The notes under the pieces were generated by a model. The model worked only from the letters and a program-made list of their open reading frames with translations, was not told the origin of the DNA and ran no database searches. Source: Pseudoalteromonas sp. Z1A8 (GTDB taxonomy: Bacteria > Pseudomonadota > Gammaproteobacteria > Enterobacterales > Alteromonadaceae). From it: 43,394 bases of DNA. The DNA is taken from assembly GCF_011378855.1 (NCBI RefSeq), contig NZ_WTLB01000004.1, positions 106,462-149,855 of the forward strand, given 5' to 3'. A program made the position numbers and the translations under genes. Positions 1 through 10,472 of this stretch are shown piece by piece. The stretch's first letter is position 1. The number at the start of each line of letters is the position of its first letter.

Positions 1-125
1 AACGTTGGTGCGCGACGGGTCGCGTTCAACATTCTAGCAACTGAGCTAGTGTCGCATTAATTGATGGTAATTCAATCACTCAAACACACTAACCCCGCGT
101 GGGTTATCGTCTTGAGCGGGGCAGG

Positions 126-153
126 ATTCTACAATAATACGGAGTGTTTGCAA
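126..153 (-). promoter_or_regulatory. Stable-RNA-type sigma-70 promoter reading out of the left edge
   Basis: On the minus strand a -35 box TTGCAA (148-153) is followed after 16 bp by a -10 box TAGAAT (126-131) and then a GC-rich discriminator (CCTGCCCCGC). This layout is typical of growth-rate- and stringently controlled tRNA/rRNA promoters. It lies just past the orn stop codon and points away from the window. In Escherichia coli orn is followed by tRNA-Gly genes, so a tRNA operon beyond position 1 is my inference. The boxes are seen; the function is not proven. Confidence 0.5.
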
Positions 154-160
154 GTGTTTT

Positions 161-706
161 TTACAAATTAAAGAAATTTTCTCTATAGACTTTTAATTCC
201 ATAATAGAATCTTTAATGTCATCCAAAGCAAGGTGTGAGCCTTTTTTGTTCACTTTTGCAAGAACTTCAGGTTTCCAGCGACGTGCTAATTCTTTAATCG
301 TACTCACGTCTAAATTTCGGTAATGAAAGAAGTCTTCGAGCTCGCGCATGTACTTATTCATAAAGCGGCGGTCTTGCCCAATTGAATTACCACACATTGG
401 CGAAGCGCCAGCTGGAACCCACTGCTTTAAAAACTCTATAGTTTGTTCTACAGCATAAGTTTCATCAAAGGTACTTGCTTTACAGCGCGCTGTTAAACCC
501 GACTTGCCATGCTGAGTGGTACACCACTCGTCCATGCCATCAAGGAGCTCATTACTTTGATGAATGGCTATAGTTGGCCCTTCGGCTAATATATTCAAGT
601 CTGCGTCAGTGACAACCGTCGCAATTTCGAGTATTTTATCGGTCTCTGGTTCGAGTCCGGTCATTTCAAGATCGAGCCAAATTAAATTTGATTTATTAAT
701 AGTCAT
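161..706 (-). CDS. orn: Oligoribonuclease (3'-5' exoribonuclease for short RNAs)
   Basis: This 181-residue protein is full length for Orn, the DEDDh-family exonuclease that degrades 2-5 nt RNA fragments, including the pGpG left from cyclic-di-GMP turnover, to mononucleotides in the cytoplasm. The DEDDh residues are in the usual places: Asp12 and Glu14 in the first motif (WLDLEMTGL) and His158 with Asp162/Asp163 near the C-terminus, matching the E. coli numbering. It starts with ATG at 706 and is divergent from rsgA across 121 bp, the same gene neighbourhood as in E. coli. A stable-RNA-like promoter follows its stop codon directly. Confidence 0.97.
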   Translation of the reverse strand: MTINKSNLIWLDLEMTGLEPETDKILEIATVVTDADLNILAEGPTIAIHQSNELLDGMDEWCTTQHGKSGLTARCKASTFDETYAVEQTIEFLKQWVPAGASPMCGNSIGQDRRFMNKYMRELEDFFHYRNLDVSTIKELARRWKPEVLAKVNKKGSHLALDDIKDSIMELKVYRENFFNL

Positions 707-827
707 AATTACCTAAGCGGTGCTTTCCTTTAGATCCAACGCATTTCGATATATCATATTAGCATCAACCGTCGAGCTAAAGCTTTTTTTAGGAAAAGCG
801 ACATTTAACTAAGGTTATAGGCCTCCA

Positions 828-1886
828 GTGGCAAAACAAAAAAAATTAAGTAAAGGCCAATCGCGTCAGATCAAGGCCAATCACCAAAAGCGCATTAATA
901 GCGCAGACTCAAGACCTGCTAAAAAAGGGGCGCAAGAATGGCAAACCGATAACTTAGGTCAGGTCGAAAGCGCAATTGTGATCAGTCGTTTTGGCCAACA
1001 CGCCGATGTCGAAACTGAAAATGGCGATGTACTGCGCTGTAATATACGCCGCACCGTATCAAATTTAGTGTGTGGCGATGAAGTATTGTTTCGCCGTGCA
1101 AAAGTAAGCGAAGGTGATTTAGCGGGTGTAATTGAAGCTACGCAAGAGCGCCGCTCGCAGCTTACTCGCCCAGACTTTTACGACGGTGTAAAAGTTATTG
1201 CAGCCAACATTGACCAAATACTGATGGTATCGGCTGTATTGCCTGAGTTTACCCCTAGCATTATCGACCGTTATTTAATTGCCTGTGAAGATATGGGCAT
1301 TGAGCCAATTTTAGTGCTTAATAAAACCGATTTAATTGATGAAGCGGGCCTTAGTGAAATACAAAAGGTTCTCGATATCTACCGTAAACTCGACTACAAA
1401 GTACTTCTTGTTAGTAATATATCGGGTGATGGAATCGATGAGTTAAAAGAAGTACTTGTTGATAAAAATAATATTTTTGTTGGCCAAAGTGGTGTGGGTA
1501 AATCAACCCTCGTTAACACTGTTTTGCCAAATGCTGAAATATTAACTAAAGAAGTATCTGAAAACAGTGGCCTTGGCCAACACACAACAACTGTTTCACG
1601 CCTTCACCATTTACCAAGCGGCGGTAACTTAATCGACTCGCCAGGAATTCGTGAATTTGGTTTATGGCATTTAGATGTTGATCGTGTAACGTGGTGTTTT
1701 AAAGAGTTTAGAGAATTTATAGGCGGATGTCGCTTTAGAGACTGTAAACATCTAAACGATCCGGGTTGTATAGTTAAAGAAGCTGTAGCTGATGGCAAAA
1801 TTTCGCAATTGCGCTTTGACAGCTACCACCGAATTTTAGAAACAATGGCTGATGGTCGTGCCGGTTCTCGCGCACCTCGCGTATAA
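828..1886 (+). CDS. rsgA: Ribosome small-subunit-dependent GTPase A
   Basis: RsgA is a circularly permuted GTPase that acts in late 30S maturation and releases RbfA. The 352-residue protein has a basic Lys/Arg-rich N-terminus, an OB-fold (about 45-110), and G motifs in permuted order: NKTD (165-168), the P-loop GQSGVGKS (219-226) and DSPG (270-273). A C-terminal zinc knuckle follows, with Cys301, Cys306, His308 and Cys314. The start is GTG at 828, and the N-terminal KLSKGQ segment aligns with E. coli RsgA. psd follows after only 14 bp, so the two are probably co-transcribed, as in many gammaproteobacteria. Confidence 0.97.
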   Translation: MAKQKKLSKGQSRQIKANHQKRINSADSRPAKKGAQEWQTDNLGQVESAIVISRFGQHADVETENGDVLRCNIRRTVSNLVCGDEVLFRRAKVSEGDLAGVIEATQERRSQLTRPDFYDGVKVIAANIDQILMVSAVLPEFTPSIIDRYLIACEDMGIEPILVLNKTDLIDEAGLSEIQKVLDIYRKLDYKVLLVSNISGDGIDELKEVLVDKNNIFVGQSGVGKSTLVNTVLPNAEILTKEVSENSGLGQHTTTVSRLHHLPSGGNLIDSPGIREFGLWHLDVDRVTWCFKEFREFIGGCRFRDCKHLNDPGCIVKEAVADGKISQLRFDSYHRILETMADGRAGSRAPRV

Positions 1887-1900
1887 TTTAGGAAAAAACT

Positions 1901-2767
1901 GTGAGTTTAGACAAATTTAAAATCGCAATGCAGTATGCAATGCCAAAACATTTTATTTCGCGCGTAGTAGGTAAATTAGCTGCTGCTAAAGCGGGCGCTT
2001 TAACAACCACGTTAATTAAACTATTTATTAAACAATACAAAATAGACATGAGCGAAGCACAATATTCAGATCCTGCTCATTACAAAAGCTTTAATGAATT
2101 TTTTACCCGTCCTTTAAAAGACGGCGTGCGTCCAATGGTAGAAGATAGTGACATTATTATTCATCCAGTGGATGGCGCAATCAGCCAGCTAGGCGATATT
2201 GTTGATGGACAGCTAATACAAGCTAAAGGACACGATTACAGCTTGCAAGCGCTACTAGGCGGCTCACAAGATGATACAACACCATTTTTAGGCGGTAAGT
2301 TTGCCACTATTTATTTAGCGCCAAAAGATTACCACCGTATTCATATGCCAATTGATGGCACCTTAAGTAAAATGATTTACGTGCCAGGTGATTTATTTTC
2401 AGTAAATCCACTTACAGCGCAAAACGTGCCTAACTTATTTGCACGTAACGAACGCGTAGTTGCAATTTTTGAAACTGAAATTGGTCCGCTTGCTATGGTA
2501 CTTGTTGGTGCAACAATAGTGGCAAGTATCGAAACTATTTGGGCTGGTACAGTAACACCACCAGCAGGTAGCGATGTATTCAGTTGGAAATACCCAACCA
2601 CAGGCGATAACGCCATCACACTTAAAAAGGGTGAAGAAATGGGTCGCTTTAAATTAGGCTCTACTGTGGTACTTGCATGGGGTGCTAATAAAGCTGAAAT
2701 ACTGGATGATCAACTACCAGAAGTGGTAACTCGCTTAGGTACTGCGTTTGCAAAAATTAACGACTAA
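1901..2767 (+). CDS. psd: Phosphatidylserine decarboxylase proenzyme
   Basis: Psd converts phosphatidylserine to phosphatidylethanolamine at the inner membrane. The chain is made as a proenzyme that cleaves itself to create a pyruvoyl cofactor. The self-cleavage motif LGST is at 252-255, so cleavage between Gly253 and Ser254 gives a beta chain and a short alpha chain, the same position as in E. coli. The length of 288 residues is normal for the proteobacterial short form. Translation starts at GTG 1901 behind an AGGA-type ribosome binding site. It lies immediately after rsgA and is followed by a strong hairpin terminator. Confidence 0.96.
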   Translation: MSLDKFKIAMQYAMPKHFISRVVGKLAAAKAGALTTTLIKLFIKQYKIDMSEAQYSDPAHYKSFNEFFTRPLKDGVRPMVEDSDIIIHPVDGAISQLGDIVDGQLIQAKGHDYSLQALLGGSQDDTTPFLGGKFATIYLAPKDYHRIHMPIDGTLSKMIYVPGDLFSVNPLTAQNVPNLFARNERVVAIFETEIGPLAMVLVGATIVASIETIWAGTVTPPAGSDVFSWKYPTTGDNAITLKKGEEMGRFKLGSTVVLAWGANKAEILDDQLPEVVTRLGTAFAKIND

Positions 2768-2789
2768 AATCAATCGTTAATTAGAAATC

Positions 2790-2822
2790 AAAAAACCGCG
2801 TTTATTTAAACGCGGTTTTTTA
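2790..2822. terminator. Bidirectional intrinsic terminator after psd
   Basis: A perfect stem AACCGCGTTTA/TAAACGCGGTT is flanked by A-runs on the left and T-runs on the right, so it can stop transcription on either strand. It begins 23 bp after the psd stop codon. Confidence 0.85.
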
Positions 2823-2999
2823 ATTTTTGTAGGCGCTTACACGAAAAATGCAGTTTTTAATTTATAACTAATAGCTTACTTACTCATCGGTTTATCTAAA
2901 GCGCAGCGCCCTCTAAACCTCTTTGTGAATAAATCACTTAAGATCTTATTGCACAAAGAGAGGCAAAAGTGGAGTAAATGAGAAAACATAAAATATAGT

Positions 3000-3118
3000 A
3001 ATTACGAGCTTTGCTCGTCACGCCAGCAAGCTGTGCATCTACAAGTTTGGTGTGAGAGTTTAGATTTACTGTAGGCGGAGAGCTTGCTCCCGCGAGAAGC
3101 GAAGCTTCTAATTACTTA
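3000..3118. repeat. Pair of REP-like palindromes in inverted orientation
   Basis: Two imperfectly palindromic units face each other. The left one (3000-3043) ends CAGCAAGCTGTGCATCTAC. The right one (3071-3118) begins GTAGGCGGAGAGCTTGCTC and ends in the GAAGCGAAGCTTC hairpin plus TAATTACTT. The same unit recurs near 13157-14246, 19417-19596 and 27766-27896. Together with the psd terminator this accounts for most of the 385 bp gap between the convergent genes psd and thiF; 2823-2999 shows nothing else I recognise. REP/BIME identity is inferred from structure. Confidence 0.75.
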
Positions 3119-3152
3119 ACTTCGAACGGTTATAAACCATCAACTAAAACGC

Positions 3153-3905
3153 TTACTTCACGCCACACTCTTTACACTCTAAATCTTTAATCACTTTGAA
3201 GTGTTGTTGTTTTAAAGTAAGCGCATCAAACGTTATAAATACACTGCCACTTAAGTGACCTAATAATAAGTTAAGCGTAAGTTGCGCCTGCATGGAGCCA
3301 ATTACACCAAGTAGCGGGCTAATAACCCCTGCGTTACTGCAATTAATAACCGGTGTAGCTTCGCCCTGTGGAAAAACACAGCCATAACATGGGCTATCAC
3401 TTTGCCTAAAGTCAAAGCCCATTAACTGCCCTTTAGTTGCCAAAGCTGCACCTGAAATTAACGGTGTTTTATTAGCAATACAATAACGATTAACACTATA
3501 GCGAGTACTAAAGTTATCAGAGCAATCAAGTACGATGTCAGCCCCTTTTAGCATGTTAACTGCATTATTCTCATCTAACTTTTGGCAATGCGTTACTATG
3601 TCTATTTGATTATTAAGGCTCGCTAATACTTTAACTGCGGCGGCAACCTTGCTTTGCCCCAAGTGATTTATCTTATAAAGCACTTGGCGCTGTAAGTTTG
3701 AAAGCTCAACTTCATCATCGTCAATTAAAATAAGCATTCCAACGCCCGCAGCGGCTAAATATAAAAGTACTGGGCTACCTAAACCACCAGCCCCCACTAC
3801 TGCAACCGTTGAAGATTTAAGCGTTAACTGCCCTTCAAGCCCAACTTCTTCAAGCAATAAATGGCGACTGTAACGCAGGGTTTCTTTATCGCTTAGCTCA
3901 TTCAC
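3153..3905 (-). CDS. thiF: ThiF, adenylyltransferase for the ThiS sulfur carrier
   Basis: This 250-residue E1-like enzyme (HesA/MoeB/ThiF family) would adenylate the C-terminal glycine of ThiS so that it can receive sulfur for thiazole synthesis. The nucleotide loop GAGGLG is at 38-43. Two zinc cysteine pairs are present (Cys173/Cys176 and Cys244/Cys247). Cys189 lies where ThiF has its sulfur-linking cysteine. It starts with GTG at 3905 and is the last gene of the thi operon. Sequence alone does not cleanly separate ThiF from MoeB; the operon context makes ThiF the better call. Confidence 0.9.
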   Translation of the reverse strand: MNELSDKETLRYSRHLLLEEVGLEGQLTLKSSTVAVVGAGGLGSPVLLYLAAAGVGMLILIDDDEVELSNLQRQVLYKINHLGQSKVAAAVKVLASLNNQIDIVTHCQKLDENNAVNMLKGADIVLDCSDNFSTRYSVNRYCIANKTPLISGAALATKGQLMGFDFRQSDSPCYGCVFPQGEATPVINCSNAGVISPLLGVIGSMQAQLTLNLLLGHLSGSVFITFDALTLKQQHFKVIKDLECKECGVK

Positions 3906-3940
3906 GTTTACCGGCCTTATTAGTATTACCCTTGTTAGTA

Positions 3941-5476
3941 TTAATTTGCACTGCTTATGGCTACTTGCAGAGCGCTTATAGCCTCTACATAATTATCAGC
4001 CTCGGTAATCGCACGCACGACGGCAACACTGCCTACGCCGGTTTTCGCTACCTGCTTTGCACGGCTTAAATCAATACCGCCTATTGCTACCGTTGGATAG
4101 CTTTGCATAAGCGGTACAAATTTAATCAGCTTTTCAAGGCCTTGTATTTGCCCTGTCATATCTTTTGTTGTGGTTGGGTAAATAGCACCAAATGCCATGT
4201 AACTAGGGCGATAATTATGCGCACGCAGCATTTCATAAAAACCATGAGTAGAAAGCCCAAGCCTTAAGCCTGCCTCTTTAATTGCCACTAAATTAGCAAT
4301 CTCTAAATCCTCTTGTCCTAAATGCACGCCATACGCACCATGCTTAATAGCTAACTGCCAGTAGTCGTTTATAAATACCTGTGCGCTATATTGCTTGCCC
4401 AGCTCAACAGCTTGCTTAATGAGCCCATCAAGCTCGTCTTGTGTTTTATTTTTAACGCGTAACTGCGCTGTTTTAATGCCTTGTTGTAAGCACTTTTCTA
4501 ACCAATCGGTACTATTTACAACCGCATACAAACCCAGCGATTTACTTTCACAAGGCGCAAAATCAGCCGCCATATTAAAATCAAACGGTACATCAAAATC
4601 TAATTCATCGCCCAGCCAGCTACCTGGCTCAATTACTTGTGGGTAGTCATCTAAATTAGTAGGGAACGAGGTATGAGCAACCGGACCAATACCTTCTCCA
4701 TAGCGTACCGACTGTTTTAGCCCTTGGTTTATATACGCTTTAGCTAAAATAAAGGCATCTTTTAATGGGTAGTCTTTAGCTAAACACGCAGCAATTACCG
4801 ACGCCATGCTACATCCGGTGCCGTGGTTATGCGGTGTTTGTATTTTTTGATTGCCTAACCAATATTCTTCGCCATTTTGCGTATTACTATCAATACAATA
4901 ATCAATGCAGTAGCCACTTGGATAATCCCAATGTCCGCCTTTAATAACAACCGCTTTAGCGCCCCAACTTAGTAACTTATTTGCCGCTTCTTTAATTGCA
5001 GCCGGACCAATTAAATACACACCCGTTAATAACTGTGTTTCGTGTGTGTTTGGAGTTATTACATCCACCAGCGGCAGTAAACATTCTTTTATTGCGCTTA
5101 CTGTGTCTTCCTCTGTTAGTAAATCACCGCTTGAGGCAATCGCAACAGGGTCATATACAATAACGGGAGGCACAGGCCACTTAGCTTTATAGTGACTTAT
5201 ATGTTCGCTGATCAACTGAATTTGCTGCACATTGGCAAGCATGCCAATTTTTATCACTTTGGCTTTCATGTCTTTTTCAAGTGCAAGTAACTGTGATTCA
5301 ATAATATCGGTAGAGACTGCATTAATTGCTTCTACACCTAAACTATTTTGCGCAGTAAGCGCCGTAATTGCCGTACACCCATGCACACCAAAACTTTGCA
5401 TTGCTTTTATATCTGCTTGAATACCTGCACCGCCGCCAGAGTCAGATCCGGCAATTGTCCATACTACGTTATTCAT
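3941..5476 (-). CDS. thiDE: Fused HMP(-P) kinase / thiamine-phosphate synthase (ThiD-ThiE)
   Basis: A 511-residue two-domain enzyme. Residues 1 to about 265 are ThiD, which phosphorylates hydroxymethylpyrimidine twice: GSDSGGGAG at 10-18 and the anion-hole motif GTGC at 219-222. Residues from about 313 to 511 are ThiE, which joins HMP-PP to thiazole phosphate: QLRVK at 338-342, Asn370-Asp371, HLGQED at 385-390, STH at 409-411, PTTTK at 434-438 and GGI at 466-468. The acidic linker (about 270-312) is rich in Pro, Asp and Phe and has no recognised motif. Both active sites look intact. It lies 9 bp after thiG in the thi operon. Confidence 0.93.
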   Translation of the reverse strand: MNNVVWTIAGSDSGGGAGIQADIKAMQSFGVHGCTAITALTAQNSLGVEAINAVSTDIIESQLLALEKDMKAKVIKIGMLANVQQIQLISEHISHYKAKWPVPPVIVYDPVAIASSGDLLTEEDTVSAIKECLLPLVDVITPNTHETQLLTGVYLIGPAAIKEAANKLLSWGAKAVVIKGGHWDYPSGYCIDYCIDSNTQNGEEYWLGNQKIQTPHNHGTGCSMASVIAACLAKDYPLKDAFILAKAYINQGLKQSVRYGEGIGPVAHTSFPTNLDDYPQVIEPGSWLGDELDFDVPFDFNMAADFAPCESKSLGLYAVVNSTDWLEKCLQQGIKTAQLRVKNKTQDELDGLIKQAVELGKQYSAQVFINDYWQLAIKHGAYGVHLGQEDLEIANLVAIKEAGLRLGLSTHGFYEMLRAHNYRPSYMAFGAIYPTTTKDMTGQIQGLEKLIKFVPLMQSYPTVAIGGIDLSRAKQVAKTGVGSVAVVRAITEADNYVEAISALQVAISSAN

Positions 5477-5485
5477 ATTCTTTCC

Positions 5486-6277
5486 TTACTGCTGATGCCA
5501 AAAAGGCATACCCATTGTTGGGGTTGATGGGGCTGCAACTTCTTTTTCAGGCATCGCTTTTGCCTTGTATGCAAAGCGCCCTGCTTCTACTGCGGCTTTA
5601 AATGCGCGGCTCATAGTAATTGGGCAACCCGCCCCTGCAATGGCTGAATTTAATAATACCGCATCATACCCCATTTCGAGTGCTTGGCAGGCATGCGATG
5701 GCAAACCTAAACCTGCATCTACTATCAATGTAGTATTGGGTAAGCGCTCTCGAATAGTTTTTAAATTATAACTATTTAACAAGCCTTTACCGGTGCCTAT
5801 TGGCGCCCCCCACGGCATAAGCACCTCACACCCTAGCTCATTTAAACGCCGGCAAAGTACTAAGTCATCGGTGCAATAAGGTAATACTTTAAAACCATCA
5901 TCAATCAATATTTTTGTGGCTTCAAGTAGCGCAAAAGGGTCAGGCTGTAAATTGTAATCATCGCCAATTAGCTCTAGCTTAATCCAATCGGTGGCAAATA
6001 CCTCTCGGCACATTTTTGCGAGTGTAATCGCCTCTTTGACACTGTGGCACCCTGCGGTATTAGGCAGTATTTTTAAGCCTGTATTTTTTATTAACTGCCA
6101 AAAATCATCGCCTGCTGCTGCACTTTGTTGGCGCCTAAGCGACACCGTTACAATTTCAGCGCCTGATGCGGTTAGTGATTGGGTCATAATATCGGGCGAC
6201 GGATAAAGTGCAGAGCCTATTAATAAACGACTCTTTATTTGCTCTCCATAAATAGTTAAACAGTCTTTAGTTTGCAT
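5486..6277 (-). CDS. thiG: Thiazole synthase ThiG
   Basis: ThiG builds the thiazole phosphate ring from deoxyxylulose 5-phosphate, dehydroglycine and ThiS-thiocarboxylate. The 263-residue TIM-barrel protein has the Schiff-base lysine at Lys100 within WIKLELIGD and a phosphate-binding GAPIGTGKG segment at about 157-165. It begins 5 bp after the thiS stop codon, so translation of the sulfur carrier and of its synthase is probably coupled. The dehydroglycine would come from ThiO encoded upstream. Confidence 0.95.
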   Translation of the reverse strand: MQTKDCLTIYGEQIKSRLLIGSALYPSPDIMTQSLTASGAEIVTVSLRRQQSAAAGDDFWQLIKNTGLKILPNTAGCHSVKEAITLAKMCREVFATDWIKLELIGDDYNLQPDPFALLEATKILIDDGFKVLPYCTDDLVLCRRLNELGCEVLMPWGAPIGTGKGLLNSYNLKTIRERLPNTTLIVDAGLGLPSHACQALEMGYDAVLLNSAIAGAGCPITMSRAFKAAVEAGRFAYKAKAMPEKEVAAPSTPTMGMPFWHQQ

Positions 6278-6282
6278 GAGCT

Positions 6283-6477
6283 TTATCCGCCTTGAATGGG
6301 TGACAGCAACTCAACACTGTCGCCTTCATTAAGTACATAGTTACCGTGCTGACTTTGTGGAATAAATTCGCTATTAATAGCCACAGCAAAAGGCGCGGCT
6401 GCACCAAAACTTTGAAGTACCTCAACGAGCGCTTTGCTATTAACATTAAGTAGCTCGCCATTAATTGTAATGTTCAT
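6283..6477 (-). CDS. thiS: Sulfur carrier protein ThiS
   Basis: A 64-residue ubiquitin-like (beta-grasp) protein that ends in Gly-Gly (SPIQGG), the tail that ThiF adenylates and that becomes a thiocarboxylate. Length and ending are typical of ThiS. It sits between thiO and thiG with short gaps on both sides. Confidence 0.94.
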   Translation of the reverse strand: MNITINGELLNVNSKALVEVLQSFGAAAPFAVAINSEFIPQSQHGNYVLNEGDSVELLSPIQGG

Positions 6478-6495
6478 TTTATTCTCACTCTATTC

Positions 6496-7506
6496 TTACT
6501 GTATTTGCGAAACTGCTTGCGCCACTAATGCCGGCGCCAACATATAACCATGTCGATACAAGCCGTTAATACTAATTACATTACCTACTTTTGTTACTTC
6601 TGGGCGGTTGTCGCTAAATGCGGGGCGTAATCCGGTTTGAATATTAAGGAGCCGTGCTTCGGCAAATCCGCTGTGTACGGTATAAGCCGCTGAAAGTAAC
6701 TCAAGGGTTGAGCGCACGGTTGCAGCGCCATTGTCTTGCGATTCTATTTCGGTCGCACCAATTACATATTCACTGTTAGGTTTAGGCGCTATATAAATTG
6801 GGTAACGTGGGTGCATTAAGCGCACGGGCCTGATTAAACTTACCTCTGGTGCGTATAACCTTGCTACTTCGCCGCGCACGCCTCTAAGCGGTTTATCACT
6901 TTGAGCTGTTTTAGCGCCAAGCCCACGACAATCAATAATGTAATCGAAGGGTCGATTGTTTATTTTGTTGTCGCTAATGGTTACGCGCTGGTTAAACACA
7001 AATTTTACTTTGCGTTTATTAAGCTGTGCAAAGCTGGCTTTATAAAATGCGTGGTTATCTATTTGCCCTTCGCAGGGTAAAAATAAGCCTTGATTAAAGC
7101 GCCCTGCAAGTTCGGGTTCAAGCATTGTAATTTGCTGAGCATTTACATGCTCAGCAGTGTGATCAGCTAACGGTTTTATACGTTGTGCAAAGCTTTGTAA
7201 ATCACCTTTATCTTGCTGATGCGCAACGACCAATGTACCTTGCTGCTGAAAAAAAATCTCACTTTCAAGTTCAGCAATAATATCTGGCCAGCGCTTCATT
7301 GAATCAAGCCCCATTAAAGCTAAATCAGCCTCGCATAATACCGACTCTGCAAGTGGGGCAAGCATAGCTGCAGCCACTTTGCCCGCACTATTTTGTGTAT
7401 GCTCGTCGTCTGCTTCAAAAATAGTGACATGATGCTGCTTACTCAGCTCAAGCGCAGCTAACCTGCCCGCTAAACCAAACCCGACCACCGCAATGTTATA
7501 AAACAT
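6496..7506 (-). CDS. thiO: Glycine oxidase ThiO (FAD-dependent)
   Basis: ThiO oxidises glycine to dehydroglycine with O2 and supplies the thiazole synthase; it is the aerobic alternative to the tyrosine lyase ThiH. The N-terminal dinucleotide fold begins YNIAVVGFGLAGRL. The C-terminal NGLYRHGYMLAPAL segment is characteristic of ThiO. I start at ATG 7506 because GGAGG lies at the right distance upstream and the Rossmann strand starts right away. An in-frame extension to 7560 has no ribosome binding site and runs into a palindromic repeat. The protein is 336 residues. No thiH was seen. Confidence 0.92.
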   Translation of the reverse strand: MFYNIAVVGFGLAGRLAALELSKQHHVTIFEADDEHTQNSAGKVAAAMLAPLAESVLCEADLALMGLDSMKRWPDIIAELESEIFFQQQGTLVVAHQQDKGDLQSFAQRIKPLADHTAEHVNAQQITMLEPELAGRFNQGLFLPCEGQIDNHAFYKASFAQLNKRKVKFVFNQRVTISDNKINNRPFDYIIDCRGLGAKTAQSDKPLRGVRGEVARLYAPEVSLIRPVRLMHPRYPIYIAPKPNSEYVIGATEIESQDNGAATVRSTLELLSAAYTVHSGFAEARLLNIQTGLRPAFSDNRPEVTKVGNVISINGLYRHGYMLAPALVAQAVSQIQ

Positions 7507-7529
7507 AAAACCTCCAAAGCAGTTAATTA

Positions 7530-7594
7530 GTAGGTGCGAATTTACTTCGTACTTCTTCAATTTTTAAAGAAGCGAGGTATAAAACCTCACCTAC
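7530..7594. repeat. Palindromic repeat pair (second REP-like type) inside the thi operon
   Basis: Two arms face each other around a short AT spacer. The left arm begins GTAGGTGCGAA. The right arm, read in reverse complement, is GTAGGTGAGGTTTTATACC. Each arm also holds its own small hairpin. The right-arm type recurs at 19350-19376 as GTAGGCGCGGTTTTATACC. The pair sits in the 125 bp spacer between thiC and thiO and ends 24 bp before the thiO start codon. Confidence 0.65.
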
Positions 7595-7631
7595 AATTGC
7601 CTCTAATCCCGACTAATAACTTAAAGCAACT

Positions 7632-9599
<1,968 letters not shown>

Positions 9600-9645
9600 T
9601 TAAGGGTTGTCTTGTCAGATATTCCGAGGAATAGAGAAAGATCGT

Positions 9646-9667
9646 AAAGTAGCGTACATGCTACTTT
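9646..9667 (-). other. Hairpin in the thiC leader downstream of the riboswitch terminator
   Basis: A perfect 8-bp stem (AAAGTAGC/GCTACTTT) with a 6-nt loop lies 62 bp upstream of the thiC start codon. No T-run follows on the minus strand, so it is not an obvious terminator. It could stabilise the processed mRNA 5' end; that role is speculation. Confidence 0.4.
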
Positions 9668-9703
9668 GCAGCCTAAAATAATCAAAATCACTTTATTGTG
9701 CGC

Positions 9704-9728
9704 ATAAAAAAAGACGCACAAGCGTCCT
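9704..9728 (-). terminator. Intrinsic terminator of the TPP riboswitch
   Basis: On the minus strand a GACGC-TTGT-GCGTC hairpin is followed by seven T residues. It starts about a dozen bases after the riboswitch. The loop side carries GCTTGT (9718-9723), complementary to ACAAGC at the riboswitch 3' edge (9739-9744), so pairing between them would prevent the terminator from forming. Confidence 0.85.
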
Positions 9729-9739
9729 TATTTAGGCAG

Positions 9740-9837
9740 CTTGTTCCCTACGCAGGTATTAACCTGATCAGGTTCACGGATCCCGCTTTCGCGATCTCAG
9801 CCACAAACTAATTACTTAGCTTTGGCACTCCGACAAG
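9740..9837 (-). promoter_or_regulatory. TPP riboswitch (THI element) controlling thiC
   Basis: The minus strand shows the conserved thi-box blocks in order: CGGAGTGCC, GGCTGAGA, the variable CG-rich arm, then GAACCTGATCAGGTTAATAC and CTGCGTAGGGAAC. Closing stem P1 is CTTGT (9833-9837) with ACAAG (9740-9744). An intrinsic terminator follows at once, so control is by transcription attenuation: TPP binding stabilises P1 and leaves the terminator free to form. This should repress the whole thiC-to-thiF operon when thiamine is plentiful. Confidence 0.96.
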
Positions 9838-9907
9838 TATTGATATAAATTCTGTTCGTTGATTTGAAGGTGTTATCCAACAAATCTGCGCTGAGTGTAC
9901 GTCAGTT

Positions 9908-9937
9908 AAAAACTGCCCGCAAGGGGCTGTTTTTTAA
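9908..9937. terminator. Hairpin terminator downstream of the META-domain gene
   Basis: A short GCCC-GCAAG-GGGC stem is flanked by A-rich sequence to the left and a T-run to the right. On the minus strand it would terminate the META-domain gene before the thiC leader begins. Confidence 0.6.
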
Positions 9938-9947
9938 AAATTTAAAA

Positions 9948-10346
9948 TTACTTAGGAATAAACACAAATGTTTGCTCGCCTTGCATGACCAATTGCTGGT
10001 CTTGCATTTTAAGCTCTGCACCTTGCTTTAAGGCTTGCAGTAACTGCTGCTCAAACTCATCGAGTTCTTCGCCGCACGACTTACGCGTCATACCTAATTT
10101 ACTTACGGTTAGGCTGCTGTCTTCAAGCGAACCTTCCCCAAAAAATTTGTTACAGCCAGCAAAACCATTTACTTGCAGTGCTTCAATAAAGCTCATTGAT
10201 GCCTTAAAAGAAGGAGGAATTGCTAAACCATCAACTCGTGATAATTGCCATTGGGTGTATTTTAGCTGCTCAGTGGTAACTGTCCCTGTTGATGCGCAAC
10301 CTACACATAAACCGATTACAAGCATCGGTATTGCTGCTAATTTCAT
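9948..10346 (-). CDS. META/HslJ-domain lipoprotein
   Basis: A 132-residue protein with an N-terminal lipoprotein-type signal ending at Cys17 (...CVGC) and a single META domain (DUF306, HslJ-like). The typical NGFAGCNKFFG turn and the TRKSCG segment with its conserved cysteine are present. META-domain proteins are exported or lipid-anchored envelope proteins. HslJ is linked to heat shock and novobiocin resistance in E. coli, but the molecular role is not known and I assign none here. The residue at -3 of the lipobox is Cys, slightly unusual. It is probably a single-gene unit. Confidence 0.85.
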   Translation of the reverse strand: MKLAAIPMLVIGLCVGCASTGTVTTEQLKYTQWQLSRVDGLAIPPSFKASMSFIEALQVNGFAGCNKFFGEGSLEDSSLTVSKLGMTRKSCGEELDEFEQQLLQALKQGAELKMQDQQLVMQGEQTFVFIPK

Positions 10347-10472
10347 GTTACTACTAACTAATTGTCTAATTAATGCAATTGTAACAATTTCTATGCTGTT
10401 TATCCGTTAAAAATGCATGTTTTAAATGTAAATTTTTGTTCTATGATAGTTTAAAAGTTGTTCTGTTAAGCA

